Assembly: GCA_001600175.1 (NCBI GenBank)
Contig: BCJC01000001.1
Location: 3,643,652 to 3,707,651, forward strand
Reading direction: 5' to 3'
Origin: Erythrobasidium yunnanense
Lineage: Eukaryota > Basidiomycota > Cystobasidiomycetes > Erythrobasidiales > Erythrobasidiaceae
DNA: 64,000 nt
Shown here one piece after another: positions 1-10,798 of this stretch. How positions within the stretch are numbered: position 1 is the first letter of the stretch; each line of letters begins with the position of its first letter. Below the pieces are notes generated by a model, which was not told where the DNA came from, made no database searches, and saw only the letters and a list, made by a program, of their open reading frames with translations. Made by a program: the position numbers and the translations under genes.

Positions 1-1416
1 GACGGCATTCTCGCGGTATCTTGTCAAGACAGCCTAGCAATATACCAGGCGTGAACCCTCTTCCTATCTCAGGCGGAGTATCGCCCTCACCTCCTTCTCC
101 CGCACTACCCTATCCACCCATCGGTCCTCCTACGACATACGACCATCCTCCGTTTGCTGTAGCCCGTCCCGCACTCGCTACCTACGGCTCCTCACCACGC
201 TCTCGAGGCGTGTCGTACAGTTCTTCACCCGGGCGATATACGAGCCCCATAGCAGCAGCCGCGAATGCCGCTGCTGTGCCTCTATCAATAGTCGGCAACA
301 CGTCCGCGACCGCCATTGCGAAAGCACTCAACATGGCCTCATTGAAACTCTTCGGCTCTCCAACTGAGAATATCTGGTTGCGGAAGAGATCACATAGAAT
401 ACCTGTGCCGAGATCGGTGGAGCCGAAGATGTTAGAGCCGGAAGAAGAACGTCTTTTGAATACGCTGGAAGACACAGCGCAGAAAGCAACCGTCATCTTC
501 GATTTCGCGGATAGTAAATTCTTCTTGATGGCGGAATTGGCGGGCAGTAGTGAAGGAGGTGGGAATGCGGGGATGATGAAAGCTAGTATCGCAAGTCCGT
601 TCGGGAACGGAGTCACTGCTGCCCAATTGCAGAGGCGATCATCGTCAGCTAGCGAAAGATCACCTTCTTCACCCTCTCCACTAGGTCAAGCAGCAGCGTC
701 TTCTTCGACTCAACCGCCAACTGGCGCAGAAGCTAAATACGCTGCTCTGGTCGGCGAAACACTGGTCTTGTACATCAAGGCTCTCGCTTTTCTGGATAAA
801 GGCATTGTGCTCTCGAGGAACTTCTGGTCTCAGAGAGCACAAGCCGGACAAGGTGCTACTGCCGACTTTAACGACTGTGAGCTCGACAGAAAAGTCGGAT
901 TAGCTATATCAGTGAAGCTGATGATCATGTCTGGACAGACGTACAGTGGTTCAGAGGACGGTGTAACGAATACTTCGAGAAAGCAGAGCTCGTCAAAGGC
1001 CGCTTGGTCGGAGATATACCCGACTCCGCGATGTTGGCAGAGAAGCTGATTTTCAATCGTGCTCTGGAGATGGTGAGGAAGTCAACTGCTTTTTCGGCTT
1101 CCAGGTGTATACTTATTGCCTATCTATCGTACAGTCTCGCGCAGCTGCTGTCAGCGAGCTCACAGGCGACAATCCGCAAGAATGTGAAATCGCATACGAT
1201 ACGGCTCTCTGGATGCTCTTCGCCATTCTTGATGATACAATGCAAGGAGGCGAGCCTGTTCAAGAGGAAGACCGTCACAATATTCAGAACTGTAAAGTGC
1301 TCTCATCCGGCCCTATAGGCAAGACGGCTGATTCCTTTGCTCCATATGCAGTCATCAAATCTATCCAGGGCAGACTTGATGCTCTACGGCGCAAGATACG
1401 CTCCTCAGCAACATAG
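1..1416 (+). CDS. ATG1: Autophagy serine/threonine kinase Atg1/ULK, C-terminal part (5' end outside window)
   Basis: Only the regulatory C-terminal part is inside the window; the kinase domain lies upstream. Three exon pieces are seen: 1-876, 939-1072 and 1135-1416. A Ser/Pro-rich linker (to about 320) is followed by two conserved helical blocks of the Atg1 C-terminal MIT-type domain. The first includes VLYIKALAFLDKGI and, across the first intron, VQWFRGRCNEYFEKAELV. The second includes AEKLIFNRALEM, then, across the second intron, SRAAAVSELTGDNP and the block AYDTALWMLFAILDD. In the family this domain binds Atg13 and drives formation of the initiation complex at the phagophore assembly site. 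Joining phases are consistent at both introns. The protein ends with a short basic tail. The family assignment is firm; nothing can be said about the catalytic half. Confidence 0.85.
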
Positions 1417-1951
1417 ATTCAGCCTACTGCCACTTTTCTTCCTTCCCTCGATTCTGCCTTCGCTGTTCTTACGTCTTCTTTACGTGGTCTCAGGCGGTCT
1501 TCAACAGTTGTCTGTACAGTATCAGCTTCTTCGATCAATTTCCGTCGTTACTTTAGTTCATGTTGATGATTTTTCTTACCTGGTACCAGCCGTTCCCCCT
1601 ACCTGTATCATAGCGACGTTCACTACATGCATTTTCTCCTGCTCTGGCCAGCACTACTAACCTTCTAATCTCGCTGCAGACATCCCTCGGTGATCACCCT
1701 GTCAGATCCTCCGCCATCTCCGGGCAATCTATTTATGGTTAATTAGGCGCGACACGCGTTCTTCCTCGATTCTCCAGGTTTTCGCATGACATTTTCCTCC
1801 ATGAATCGGAGCACCGTGGGAGATCTCCAGATTACTGACCGTGCGCGCTGCACGCTGCCCGAACCCAGATGTTGCAGCTTGGATTCGGCCAGTCCACTTT
1901 CTCTGGCTTCCTTGGCTTTCCTTCTTTAACGAAATCAAGCAGCCTTCCACT
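1417..1951. other. Intergenic region ATG1 - MFS copy 1
   Basis: Downstream flank of ATG1 and upstream region of the first MFS gene. It is pyrimidine-rich around 1430-1480 and again just before the start codon at 1952. I see no further gene; the short open frames here lack support. Confidence 0.5.
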
Positions 1952-4198
1952 ATGTCGGCCATACCTATCGACGAGAAGCTCGAGAGCCCCGAATATGCAG
2001 AAGCTGCCAACACCCCGTCTGGTCAAGAACCCGCGGTTATACTGGACGCTATGGCCGAGAAGAGAATGTATCGCAAGATGGACTTTCGACTGCTTCCCAT
2101 TCTATCGTTACTATATCTAGTCGCGTTCTTGGATCGAGGCGTAAGAGCTTCACCGGTTCGGCATAGCCGGGAGACATTTCCAACTAATCTGCATGGCCGT
2201 GCCTCTTTCGAATGTAGAAGTGAGGCAAATACTCTAGACGAGCAGAACCCAGGCTGATGGATTCTGCTCTTACCCCAGTATTGGAAATGCCAGACTAGCT
2301 GGACTGGAAAAGGACCTCCACATGTCGGGCGGGAATTATGCTCTTGCTCTGAGTATGTACTCCCACAGCCCTGTACTCACGCCTACGGCTAATGCTCGCC
2401 CTCAGGCTTGTTTTTCGTTTCATACAATCTTTGCGAGGTCCCAGGCAAGTCTAGCAAAGGTTTCAAGCTCTGTTTACCTACTAATATTGTCGATTCTAAC
2501 AGCAAACCTCATGATGAAGCTTATCAAGCCAAAGATCTGGCTGTCTTCCATCGTTACTCTGTTCGGAGTAGTTATGATTGGCATGGGTTTGATCAGGTCT
2601 TTCGGCGGCCTAATAGCCATGCGAGTCCTCCTGGGCGTCTTTGAGTCAGGTATGTATCCTCAGGGCCAGCGAGAAGGCTTAGAGAGCTGACAGGCGTTTC
2701 ATTGACAGGCTTGTTTCCCGGAGCAACTTACCTGTTGTCGCTGTGGTATCCTCGTTCCCATCTACAGGTGAGTTCAGCGATCTTCCTGCTGCACTCGAGG
2801 CTTACAGAGCATACAGTTCCGCATCGCGATTTTCTTTTCCGCCGCTACGATAGCAGGTAAGCTTGAAGCTTCGATCCTGCCAACATTGCTAAGCGCATCG
2901 GTCGTATAGGCGCCTTCAGGTAGATATCCCTGATAAAAAGCTGAGTTGCGGATACTGAGGACCTCCGCTGCAGTGGTTTGCTGGCGTATGGTATCCAGTT
3001 TATGTCAGGAACAGCCGGATACAATGGCTGGCGATGGATCTTCATGTAAAGAAAAAAAGACACAAGCGTTACTAAGTGCTTGGGCTGACATACCTCAACA
3101 ATAGCCTGGAGGGAATGTAGGTCCTGCGAAATTCCACCTTGACCCCATCCGCTGAGCATGCGTGCAGTTTCACGACGCTAGTCGGCGCTATCAGCTACTT
3201 CTTCCTCCACAATTTCCCAGAGACTGCAACCTTCCTCACCGACGAACAACGAGAATGGGCGATCTGGAAGAAGCTCAATGATGGCACCAGTGTCGGCGAG
3301 CACAGAGGGCTCAACTGGCGTCTCATTCGCTCCGGCTTGATTAACTGGCAGGTCTGGCTAGCAACACTCTTCTACATCAGTATCGTTACCCCGCTCTACT
3401 CCATCGGTCTATTCTTGCCAACCATCATCAATGCCTTCGGAAAGTACACAAGGTAAAGCTCCAGAATTGTCCTCGCTAATGGAATGTCGTTCTGACATTG
3501 GCACGACTAGGCCTCAAGTCCAACTTTTGACGGTGCCAATATACATAACCGCGTGTATCTGGGTGCTCGTCTCTTCAATTCTCGCAGATCGATGGCAGAA
3601 ACGCTTCCTCTTCGTCTTCATTGACCAATGGTTGTGTATAATCGGTTTCGTTATCCAAGTGGCCCATCCTCCCTCTGGTGTGCGGTACTTCGGCCTATTC
3701 TTGATCGCTTCAGGGGCATACGGCGCGCTCCCGACAGTAGTAGCATGGCTATCGTGCAACCTCAGAGGACAGACTAAACGAGCTGTCGGAGTCAGCTTCG
3801 AGATTGGTATCGGTAGGTTATCCGCCTAGCTAGTGCGCGCCGAGTACTTGCTGAGGAATATCTGAAGGTAACTTCGGTGGCCTTATCGCATCAAATATCT
3901 ACATCAAGTCATTCAAAGGCCGATATTGGATTGGTAAGCCTAGGCTAGCAGGAGCGTTTCGTTGAGGTTGACTGAGACTGACGATCATCTCGCAGGTCAC
4001 GGTGTCAACCTAGGCCTTCTGTTCATGGGTATCATATGTTCTCCGCTATATGCATACCTCCTCAACAGGCTTAATAAGCAGCGGGATGCAGAGCACGAAA
4101 GACAAATGGCTCTGCCAGAGGAGCAGAGGACGAAGTATACGATCGAAGAGCTGCATGAGCTTGGAGATAAGGATCCCTCATTCCGCTATACCATTTAG
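1952..4198 (+). CDS. MFS transporter, anion:cation symporter (Dal5/allantoate permease-like) family, tandem copy 1
   Basis: A 499-aa plasma-membrane permease of the Dal5-like ACS family; family substrates are allantoate, ureidosuccinate, small peptides or organic-acid vitamins, and the substrate here is unknown. Fourteen exons join to exactly 500 codons: 1952-2140, 2218-2219, 2279-2352, 2406-2444, 2503-2649, 2709-2767, 2817-2856, 2910-2919, 2974-3045, 3105-3116, 3168-3452, 3511-3812, 3868-3933, 3996-4198. The joined protein carries the family block FLDRGNIGNARLAG near residue 60, IAMRVLLGVFESG with the family's Arg/Gly pattern, the cytoplasmic loop ILADRWQKR, and about 12 hydrophobic segments. 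Exons of 2, 10 and 12 nt are required for frame. Intron 2445-2502 is GC-AG (donor AG|GCAAGT). It is followed 570 bp downstream by a close duplicate, which lacks introns 2445-2502 and 2768-2816. Confidence 0.88.
2218..2219 (+). other. 2-nt microexon (AA) in MFS copy 1
   Basis: The dinucleotide AA sits between an acceptor (TGTAG) and a donor (GTGAGG). The flanking introns are 77 nt (2141-2217) and 59 nt (2220-2278), each with a CTAAT/CTGAT-like branch site. It supplies the first two bases of the Asn codon in the family motif DRGNIGNA. Without it the reading frame is lost. Confidence 0.8.
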
Positions 4199-4767
4199 GT
4201 AGACACGGTAGTCCAGTATGGCGGCAGCCCAGATTCATAGTAGGTTCCTCAGGCAAAACATCAGGCGCGAAATTTAATTGTGTATTTCGTAGAGCATCCA
4301 ATATGTATCTAGACCTCACGAATCAAACAAGCACGCTCGCAGAAGCGAAGACTATACTGCCTTTGTCTTTTACGAGAAGCTGTCCCAGATCTCGCTTACC
4401 GCGATTCGCGCTATGAACTATAAATTTCCGCTCCGCTGAATTCCCTACTCCTTAAGCCGCTCTCTACCACCTGTTTAATGACAATACTCTGATCCAAGCA
4501 GCATCGTGCATACTTGTCTTCCTTCGAATACAGGTTAGGTAGCGTTCCTGACAGCTCTGCTTGAGGCGGCCTATTTCCGCCACTGTCAAGGTTTAGGCTT
4601 GGCGGTCCTCTTCTCTCCAGGATTCGCATGAGACGTCACTCCGCATAAACTGGAGTCCCAGAAGATCTCGTAAACTAGCAATATGCGCCTCGAGAAGTCT
4701 GCAGCTGTCTCTTTCACCAGTCCAACTGATTCTCGGGTGCCTCGGTCGATACCGTCAAGCTTTCATC
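4199..4767. other. Intergenic region between the tandem MFS genes
   Basis: Holds the 3' flank of copy 1 and the promoter region of copy 2. No conserved open frame on either strand; nothing else recognised. Confidence 0.5.
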
Positions 4768-6900
4768 ATGTTCGGGAAACCAAGTGAAGAGAAGGTCGAG
4801 AGTTCTGAATATGCGGAAGCTGTCAAGACGCAACCTCGTCGAGAACCATCTGTGATCCTCGACGCGAAAGCCGAGAAGAGGATGTACCGCAAGATGGACT
4901 TCCGTCTGCTTCCCATTCTGGCTCTGCTATATCTCGTTGCTTTCCTCGACCGTGGTGTAAGAGCTTCACCGGTTCAGCATAGCCGAGGCATTTTTCCAAC
5001 TAATCTTCACCGGTGTACCTTTCTCATCTATAGAAGTGAGTGAGACGTAGCAATTAGCTAGGGTTGAGACTGATGCATGCTGCTCTAGTATCGGAAATGC
5101 TAGACTCGCAGGACTGGAAGCGGATCTCAACATGACAGGCGGAGACTATGCTCTGGCTCTGAGTACGCCCCGTTTTATTAGCTTCGTCTATACGTACTGA
5201 AACATCCTTTACAGGCTTGTTCTTCGTGTCTTATAACCTCTGCGAGGTGCCGGCCAACTTGATGATGAAACTCATCAAGCCAAAGATCTGGCTATCTTCC
5301 ATCGTCTTTCTCTTTGGCATCGTAATGATTGGCATGGGACTGATCACGAACTTCGGTGGTTTGATCGCCATGCGAGTTCTCCTTGGAGTCTTCGAATCAG
5401 GTACATTCGGCGCTCTCTTTTTGTCCTGAGTCGGCATTGACATCAGATTGGTCATTGACAGGCTTGTTCCCTGGCGCGACGTATCTGCTTTCGCTTTGGT
5501 ACCCACGTTCCCATTTACAGTTTCGCATCGCTATCTTCTTTTCGGCTGCTACGGTAGCAGGTGAGTCTCGAGGCCGCGTCGCAGCCGTCATTGCTGAGCG
5601 CATTGGTCGTATATAGGTGCTTTCAGGTACAGCGAGACCCAAGCGGTAGTGCAGCATCTCGATGTTGACCTATTTTTCGTATGCAGTGGCTTGCTGGCAT
5701 ATGGTATCCAATTCATGTCCGGCACAGCTGGGTATAACGGCTGGCGATGGATATTTATGTGAGCTCAGCGCTTGCACAAGCCCACTGAATACCTGAGCTG
5801 ACCCACTTTGATTACAGTTTAGAGGGAATGTAAGTCTAGCGGAAATCTCGCCTCTACATCCTTTTCTGAGTGTGTTCGCAGCTTTACAACACTCTGCGGC
5901 GCTGTTAGCTACTTCTTCCTCCACAATTTCCCGGAAACGGCCTCCTTCCTCACCAAAGAACAGCGAGAATGGGCTATTTGGAAGAAATTGAATGATGGCA
6001 CCAGTGTTGGCGAGCATACGGGACTAAACTGGCGTCTGATCCGTTCCGGTCTCATCAATTGGCAAGTCTGGCTTGCGACACTCTTTTACATCAGTATTGT
6101 CACGCCGCTCTATTCGATCAGTCTGTTCTTGCCTACAATCATCAATGCCTTCGGCCAGTTCAGCAGGTGAGGCAGCTTTTATTTGGTCTGCAATGTGACT
6201 CTGACGTATGTGTGTCTAGACCCCAAGTCCAGCTACTGACGGTGCCAGTATACGTGGTCGCATGTATCTGGGTGCTCGTCTCTTCCATCCTGGCGGACAG
6301 ATGGCAGAAGCGCTTCGTTTTCCTCTTCATTGACCAATGGCTCTGCATCATCGGTTTTGTGATTCAGCTCGCATACCCTCCGTCTGGAGTGAGGTACTTC
6401 GGCCTCTTCTTGATAGCTTCCGGTTCGTATGCTGCTCTGCCGACAGTTGTAGCATGGCTGTCGGTCAATCTGAGAGGTCAGACCAAGAGAGCTGTAGGAG
6501 TCAGCTTCGAGATCGGTATTGGTAGGTCATCGCGCCGCTTTTCCATCATGTTAACGTTAGCTGATGAAAGTCCAGGTAACTTTGGAGGCCTTATCGCTTC
6601 TAACATCTACATCAAGAACTTCGGCGGTCGATATTGGACAGGTATGCCTAGGCTAGCAGGAAATCCCTTTGCGTTCGAGCTGACGGAAATGCTCCAGGCC
6701 ATGGTGTCAACCTAGGCCTTCTGTTCATGGGCATCATCTGTTCTCCGTTATATGCCTACCTACTCAACAGGCTAAACAAGCAGCGTGACGCAGAGCACGA
6801 AAGACAGATGGCCTTGCCAGAAGAGAAGAGGACGAAATACTCTGTCGAAGAGCTCCATGAACTTGGAGATAAGGATCCCTCATTCCGCTATACCATCTAA
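4768..6900 (+). CDS. MFS transporter, Dal5/allantoate permease-like family, tandem copy 2
   Basis: Close paralog of the upstream gene, also 499 aa. Twelve exons join to 500 codons: 4768-4956, 5034-5035, 5089-5162, 5215-5400, 5462-5560, 5617-5626, 5687-5758, 5818-5829, 5882-6166, 6220-6521, 6576-6641, 6698-6900. Every exon length matches copy 1 except where copy 2 has two exons fused: 39+147 becomes 186, and 59+40 becomes 99. Thus two introns differ between the copies. The same 2-, 10- and 12-nt exons are kept. The N-terminal cytoplasmic tail is the least conserved part, while the C-terminal tail (ELHELGDKDPSFRYTI) is identical. Same orientation and spacing suggest a local duplication. Substrate unknown; the two may differ in substrate or expression. 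Confidence 0.88.
5034..5035 (+). other. 2-nt microexon (AA) in MFS copy 2
   Basis: AA lies between acceptor CTATAG and donor GTGAGTG, flanked by introns of 77 nt (4957-5033) and 53 nt (5036-5088). It is positioned exactly as in copy 1 and completes the Asn codon of DRGNIGNA. Confidence 0.8.
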
Positions 6901-7125
6901 GTTAGATGGGGCTGTCCAATACATAGCGGTAGCCTCAATTTGAAGCAGAATTGTAAAGTCAGACATTCAGCGCAGACCCTGATCGTTCAACATAGAACAT
7001 CCATTGTGTATCTAGATATGTAGATATGTAGCAAATCAGGTCAGCCTCTTCGCCGAAAGTAAGGCCATACTGCCAATGTCCTGTTCGAGAAGCCGGTGAA
7101 GGTCTCGCTCGCAACGATCCGCACC

Positions 7126-8969
7126 ATGGGATACACAGTTCCGGTCGAATTGTACAGTGCTTCTGACAAGGTTTGATTCATAACGCTGTCGCCGACTTTG
7201 CATAGGACTTGGCTGAAACGGTTGCTTTCGCAGAGCACTTTCGCGTACGAATCGACAGTGAAGCGCTGGCCGCGTATCTTGACTGGAATCATCGATGATC
7301 TCAACAAGAACTTTGATGCTTGCGAAGGCGAGAAGCTATCTGAAGCCAAAAAGCTGATCAGCGACATCGCGGCCCTGGTAAACATGCTTCATCTAGTGTC
7401 GAAGGATCTGGCTGAGCTTTCGCGACCAGAAATACGAGATTGCGCATGATAGAGCTCTTCAGTAAGGTAGTATGCGCGCTATACTGGTCCAGTGCTAGCT
7501 AACATCTGAATAGGCCTCTAGAAGAAGATGGAGGCGCAAACATCGCAGTCTACAACGAAGAGCTCGCAAAGATGGCAGAGAACGGTGTTAAAACATGGTT
7601 CCAGATGCCCTGGCTCTTCGCAGAATGCTTCATGTCGGTACAATAGCTCGATACTTGCGTGAAGCCGCTCATGAGCGAATCAGGTACCGACGTATACGAG
7701 TCTTGTTCGCACATACTCGACACTGGCAGGAATACGATCCTTTCGCGAAACAGAAGATTGACACGTTCGCCAGCGCCGCGCTTGGCGTGTTTGCCTTGGC
7801 CTTATCTGTCAACAACCTCATAGAATCGCATTCGGATGCGATCGACCAAGACAGTCTACAAGCTGAATTCTTGGAGCTTGCACAAGTTGCTCTCTGGGGA
7901 AATGCTACCGATCTATCGCTTCTTCAGAATCTGTCCCATGCAGATATTCAGGCTTTGCAGAAGACTGGAAAGGCAGCACAAAAAGAAGCAGAACATTTGA
8001 TACTCGCAAATGACCTGGACAAGGCCTGGGAACACCTCAAAACGCTCGAGAAGTCGCGAATCGATATTGTGCTGGACAACGCAGGCTTTGAGCTATATGG
8101 CGATCTACTTCTTGCCGACTGGCTTCTCTCCACTCCCTTCTGCGACGAGATCGTGTTTCAGTGAGCCTGAACAGCTTCTCTCTGTCATCTGACCCCTTAG
8201 TGACTTTGACTTGCAGTCCCAAGGTGGCCTAGCATAGCTCTGCAAAAATCCATATGTATACTAACGTTCACGCTAGGACATTCCATGGTTTGTCTCTGAC
8301 GTCCTGCCGGGAGACTTCGAAGCGACTTTCGAAGCTCTAGCGAACCCGTCCTCTTTCTTCTTTAACACGGAAGGTAATAGCAAGGTGTCTGACGAGGAGC
8401 ACATGGACGCTATTGCAAAATGCTTATCTAGATGGCGTATGTCAATATACTGAGGCACATCACGCCCAGACTGACTGTCTTTTGTCATGCAGGGGAACAT
8501 TTCAGCACCGGCCGTTTCAAGATCTCGCTTCCACAGACAGCATCTCTGACTGAAGTGGGCAAAGCATCTGCGGGCTCACCAAGCGCATACTGGACGAATC
8601 CTTCGTCTTACGCTTTCATACCTGAGAAGAGTCCTAAGCTGCTGCAAGAGCTGCAAAAAGCGAGTCTTGTGATATTTAAGGGAGACCTGAACTATCGCAA
8701 GTTGACAAGGTATGCCTCTTCAACTTCTCGAAGCGATATCTCCTGCTCATATCAGATTTAGCGATGCGAAATGGCCAAGTACAACACCATTTACAGAAGC
8801 GCTCGGACCCCTAGCTGGAGCAATCAGTCTTCTTACGCTTCGAACGCTTAAGGCAGATGTTTGCGTTGGCCTAGCCCCAGGAACAGCAGAACGGCTCGAC
8901 GCGGAGGATCCATCATGGAGAGTGAGCGGTAAATATGCTGTCATTGGCTTTTCCGGCAGGTCACAATGA
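7126..8969 (+). CDS. ARMT1/DUF89-family damage-control phosphatase or protein-glutamate methyltransferase
   Basis: A 469-aa protein of the metal-dependent DUF89 family (human ARMT1, yeast YMR027W). Family members hydrolyse damaged or overflow sugar phosphates; a protein carboxyl-methyltransferase activity has also been claimed. Nine exons give exactly 470 codons: 7126-7170, 7234-7377, 7430-7461, 7514-7633, 7684-8160, 8217-8223, 8277-8436, 8493-8709, 8762-8969. Family blocks in order are STFAYESTVKRWPRILTGII, PWLFAECFMYRRI, LWGNATDLSLL, VLDNAGFELYGDLLLADWLL (the metal-site Asp/Asn region), FHPKDIPWFVSDV, and VIFKGDLNYRKLTSDAKWP, ending at SGKYAVIGF as in the yeast protein. The start at 7126 was chosen because it places a short leader before the conserved STFAYES block. 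Exon 6 has only 7 nt (TCCCAAG). Confidence 0.88.
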
Positions 8970-9247
8970 CAAAGCTGGTAAATAGAGACGTGATGTCCTT
9001 CTATAGATACACTAGACTTCGATCAACTTCCCCCTCTGAGCATCTAGACTTGCAATGCAGCATGATGAGCACAGCATAATGCGTGGCCTACGGATATGTG
9101 ACTGTCCTACACGGGTATCTTGAATGCGTGTTTGGCTTGCACTACGTTGGTTCGGATCAAGGCTACATCGCTACCACGCTGGATTATGGGAGGATGCATA
9201 AGCCCGTGTGCACTGTCGTCTGCCCGGGTATTCCTCTTCGCGAAAGA

Positions 9248-10730
9248 TTAGGCTGGAGGACTGGGTGCCAGCTGATTTTGCTTCGTCGATGCAACAGTCG
9301 AGCGCTTTTGAATGCTGTATTCTCTCTGCAGGTCATGAATCTGTTTATGCAGAGCGAAGTGGTTCCGCTCGTGTGCTTGTAGAGCCTCGTGTGCTTCGCG
9401 CAGCATCCGTGCAATGCTTTCTACTCCAAGATCCGTTGCAGGGGTCTCTGGCGTCGCTGTTTTAAGCACATTTCAGCACGAGACTAGCTTTCAGATAATA
9501 AGTTAGCTGACCTGTTGTCGCATCATTGGAGGATACAGTAGCTTTTTGTGCGTTTTTGGTAGCGTTGGTGGGAGCAGGGCTCGCCTGTGCTGCCTTTACG
9601 ACTGGCTGATTGACAGCTTGCGGCTCAGGCTGTCTGCCCTTCGCAGCCCGCATTGTTGCAGCTTTGAGCAATTTTGTTTCCTTTTCTTTCCTTTTGGCTT
9701 CCTGGTGCACTTTCTGCTTCGCCAGTCCAGCTGCCTCCTTCTCTTGTTTCTTTGCCTGGGTCATGAGGTGAGAGTTGATGACAGTCGGTGGCTTCAACGA
9801 TGCCCAGAATGCCTTCCTCTCTGGTAAAGTAGCGTGCTCTTCCTTGAATCTCTTGACGCTTTCGAAGTCGAAATCAGGAAGATACGGTCCGACTCTAGAC
9901 GCTAGCTCCAGATAGAATATGGGTGCTAGGAAGTCCCGCACAGCATCGACACCCTTCTCCTCGTATAAGCAGCCGAGGTGCGCCTCCAAACTGTCTGCCA
10001 GCCATTTCCCATAATGCCTGCCCTGCTGTATCGGCTCAGACAAGGAGGCCCCGCCTGTGAACGTCCGCTCAGGGATACCATACTGAGCCGCAAGGCAAGC
10101 CATGTGGTTGTTTGTTATGAGGTGAGACCGCAGAGGGCCCATCCTGAATCTTCTGCCTTGGTCCCATGTATTCAAGAAGTAAAGGGTAATCTCGTTGGCG
10201 ATTATACCAGCCTGGTGATCGCCCAGAAAAGTGACGCGGGAGAAGGACCGATCAGCACTCCGATTCTTGATGTTCCTGTACCGGAATATCAGGTCATCGT
10301 AGCTTGCAGAAGTCGAAGGAAGAGTAGTCGGATATGCGCTACGTAGCCAGGCCGGCTCTTCCGATGAAGCAGATTCTAGACGAATGTACAGTGTCAGTAC
10401 CTAAGTCGTTGAAGGCAAGCCGAAGTGCGGGCTTGACCTACTAGGTGTCGGAATTGCGATTCTAAGTGCAGGCGCAGGACTTGGCGTCGCCGTCGATGTC
10501 GAAGCTTGTGGAGAGTCTCTCGTAATAGAAGTAGAAGAAAATGAAGAGGAAGACGGCGGCGCATATGAAGAAAGTGAAGTATGACATCGACTTTCTAAAG
10601 CTTGCAGCAGGAAAGTCTGCCTCGCTGCCCTCCAGATCCTTGCTTGTCTGGTGGAGAGCATGGTAGAAGAAGTTTGAGAGTATCGGCGAAAGAGCGCCGT
10701 CTGTAGACGCAGAGTATCGAGCTTTTCCAA
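9248..10730 (-). CDS. RNase III-fold domain protein, probably mitochondrial-ribosomal (mL44/mL57-like)
   Basis: Three exons (10730-10442, 10375-9512, 9456-9248) give 453 aa. The N-terminus is Arg/Ser-rich with few acidic residues, as in mitochondrial presequences. The middle holds an RNase III-like fold: FLGDHQAG, then LRSHLITNNHMACLAAQYGI and LADSLEAHLGCLYEEKG, which correspond to the family's FLGD, LR..LVSN..LA and LAD..EA...Y blocks. The first acidic signature (ERLEFLGD) is degenerate, since only FLGD remains, so catalysis is doubtful. That fits the ribosomal-protein branch of the family better than a processing nuclease. After the domain comes a Lys/Glu/Ala-rich helical region and a terminal coiled coil (residues about 385-450). 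The precise orthology is inference. Confidence 0.6.
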
Positions 10731-10798
10731 ATTTTGGTCTTTATAGATCGAGTGTGCGTCTGGAGTTTAGGTCTGTCGGTGTCCGGGCTGAGGTAACG

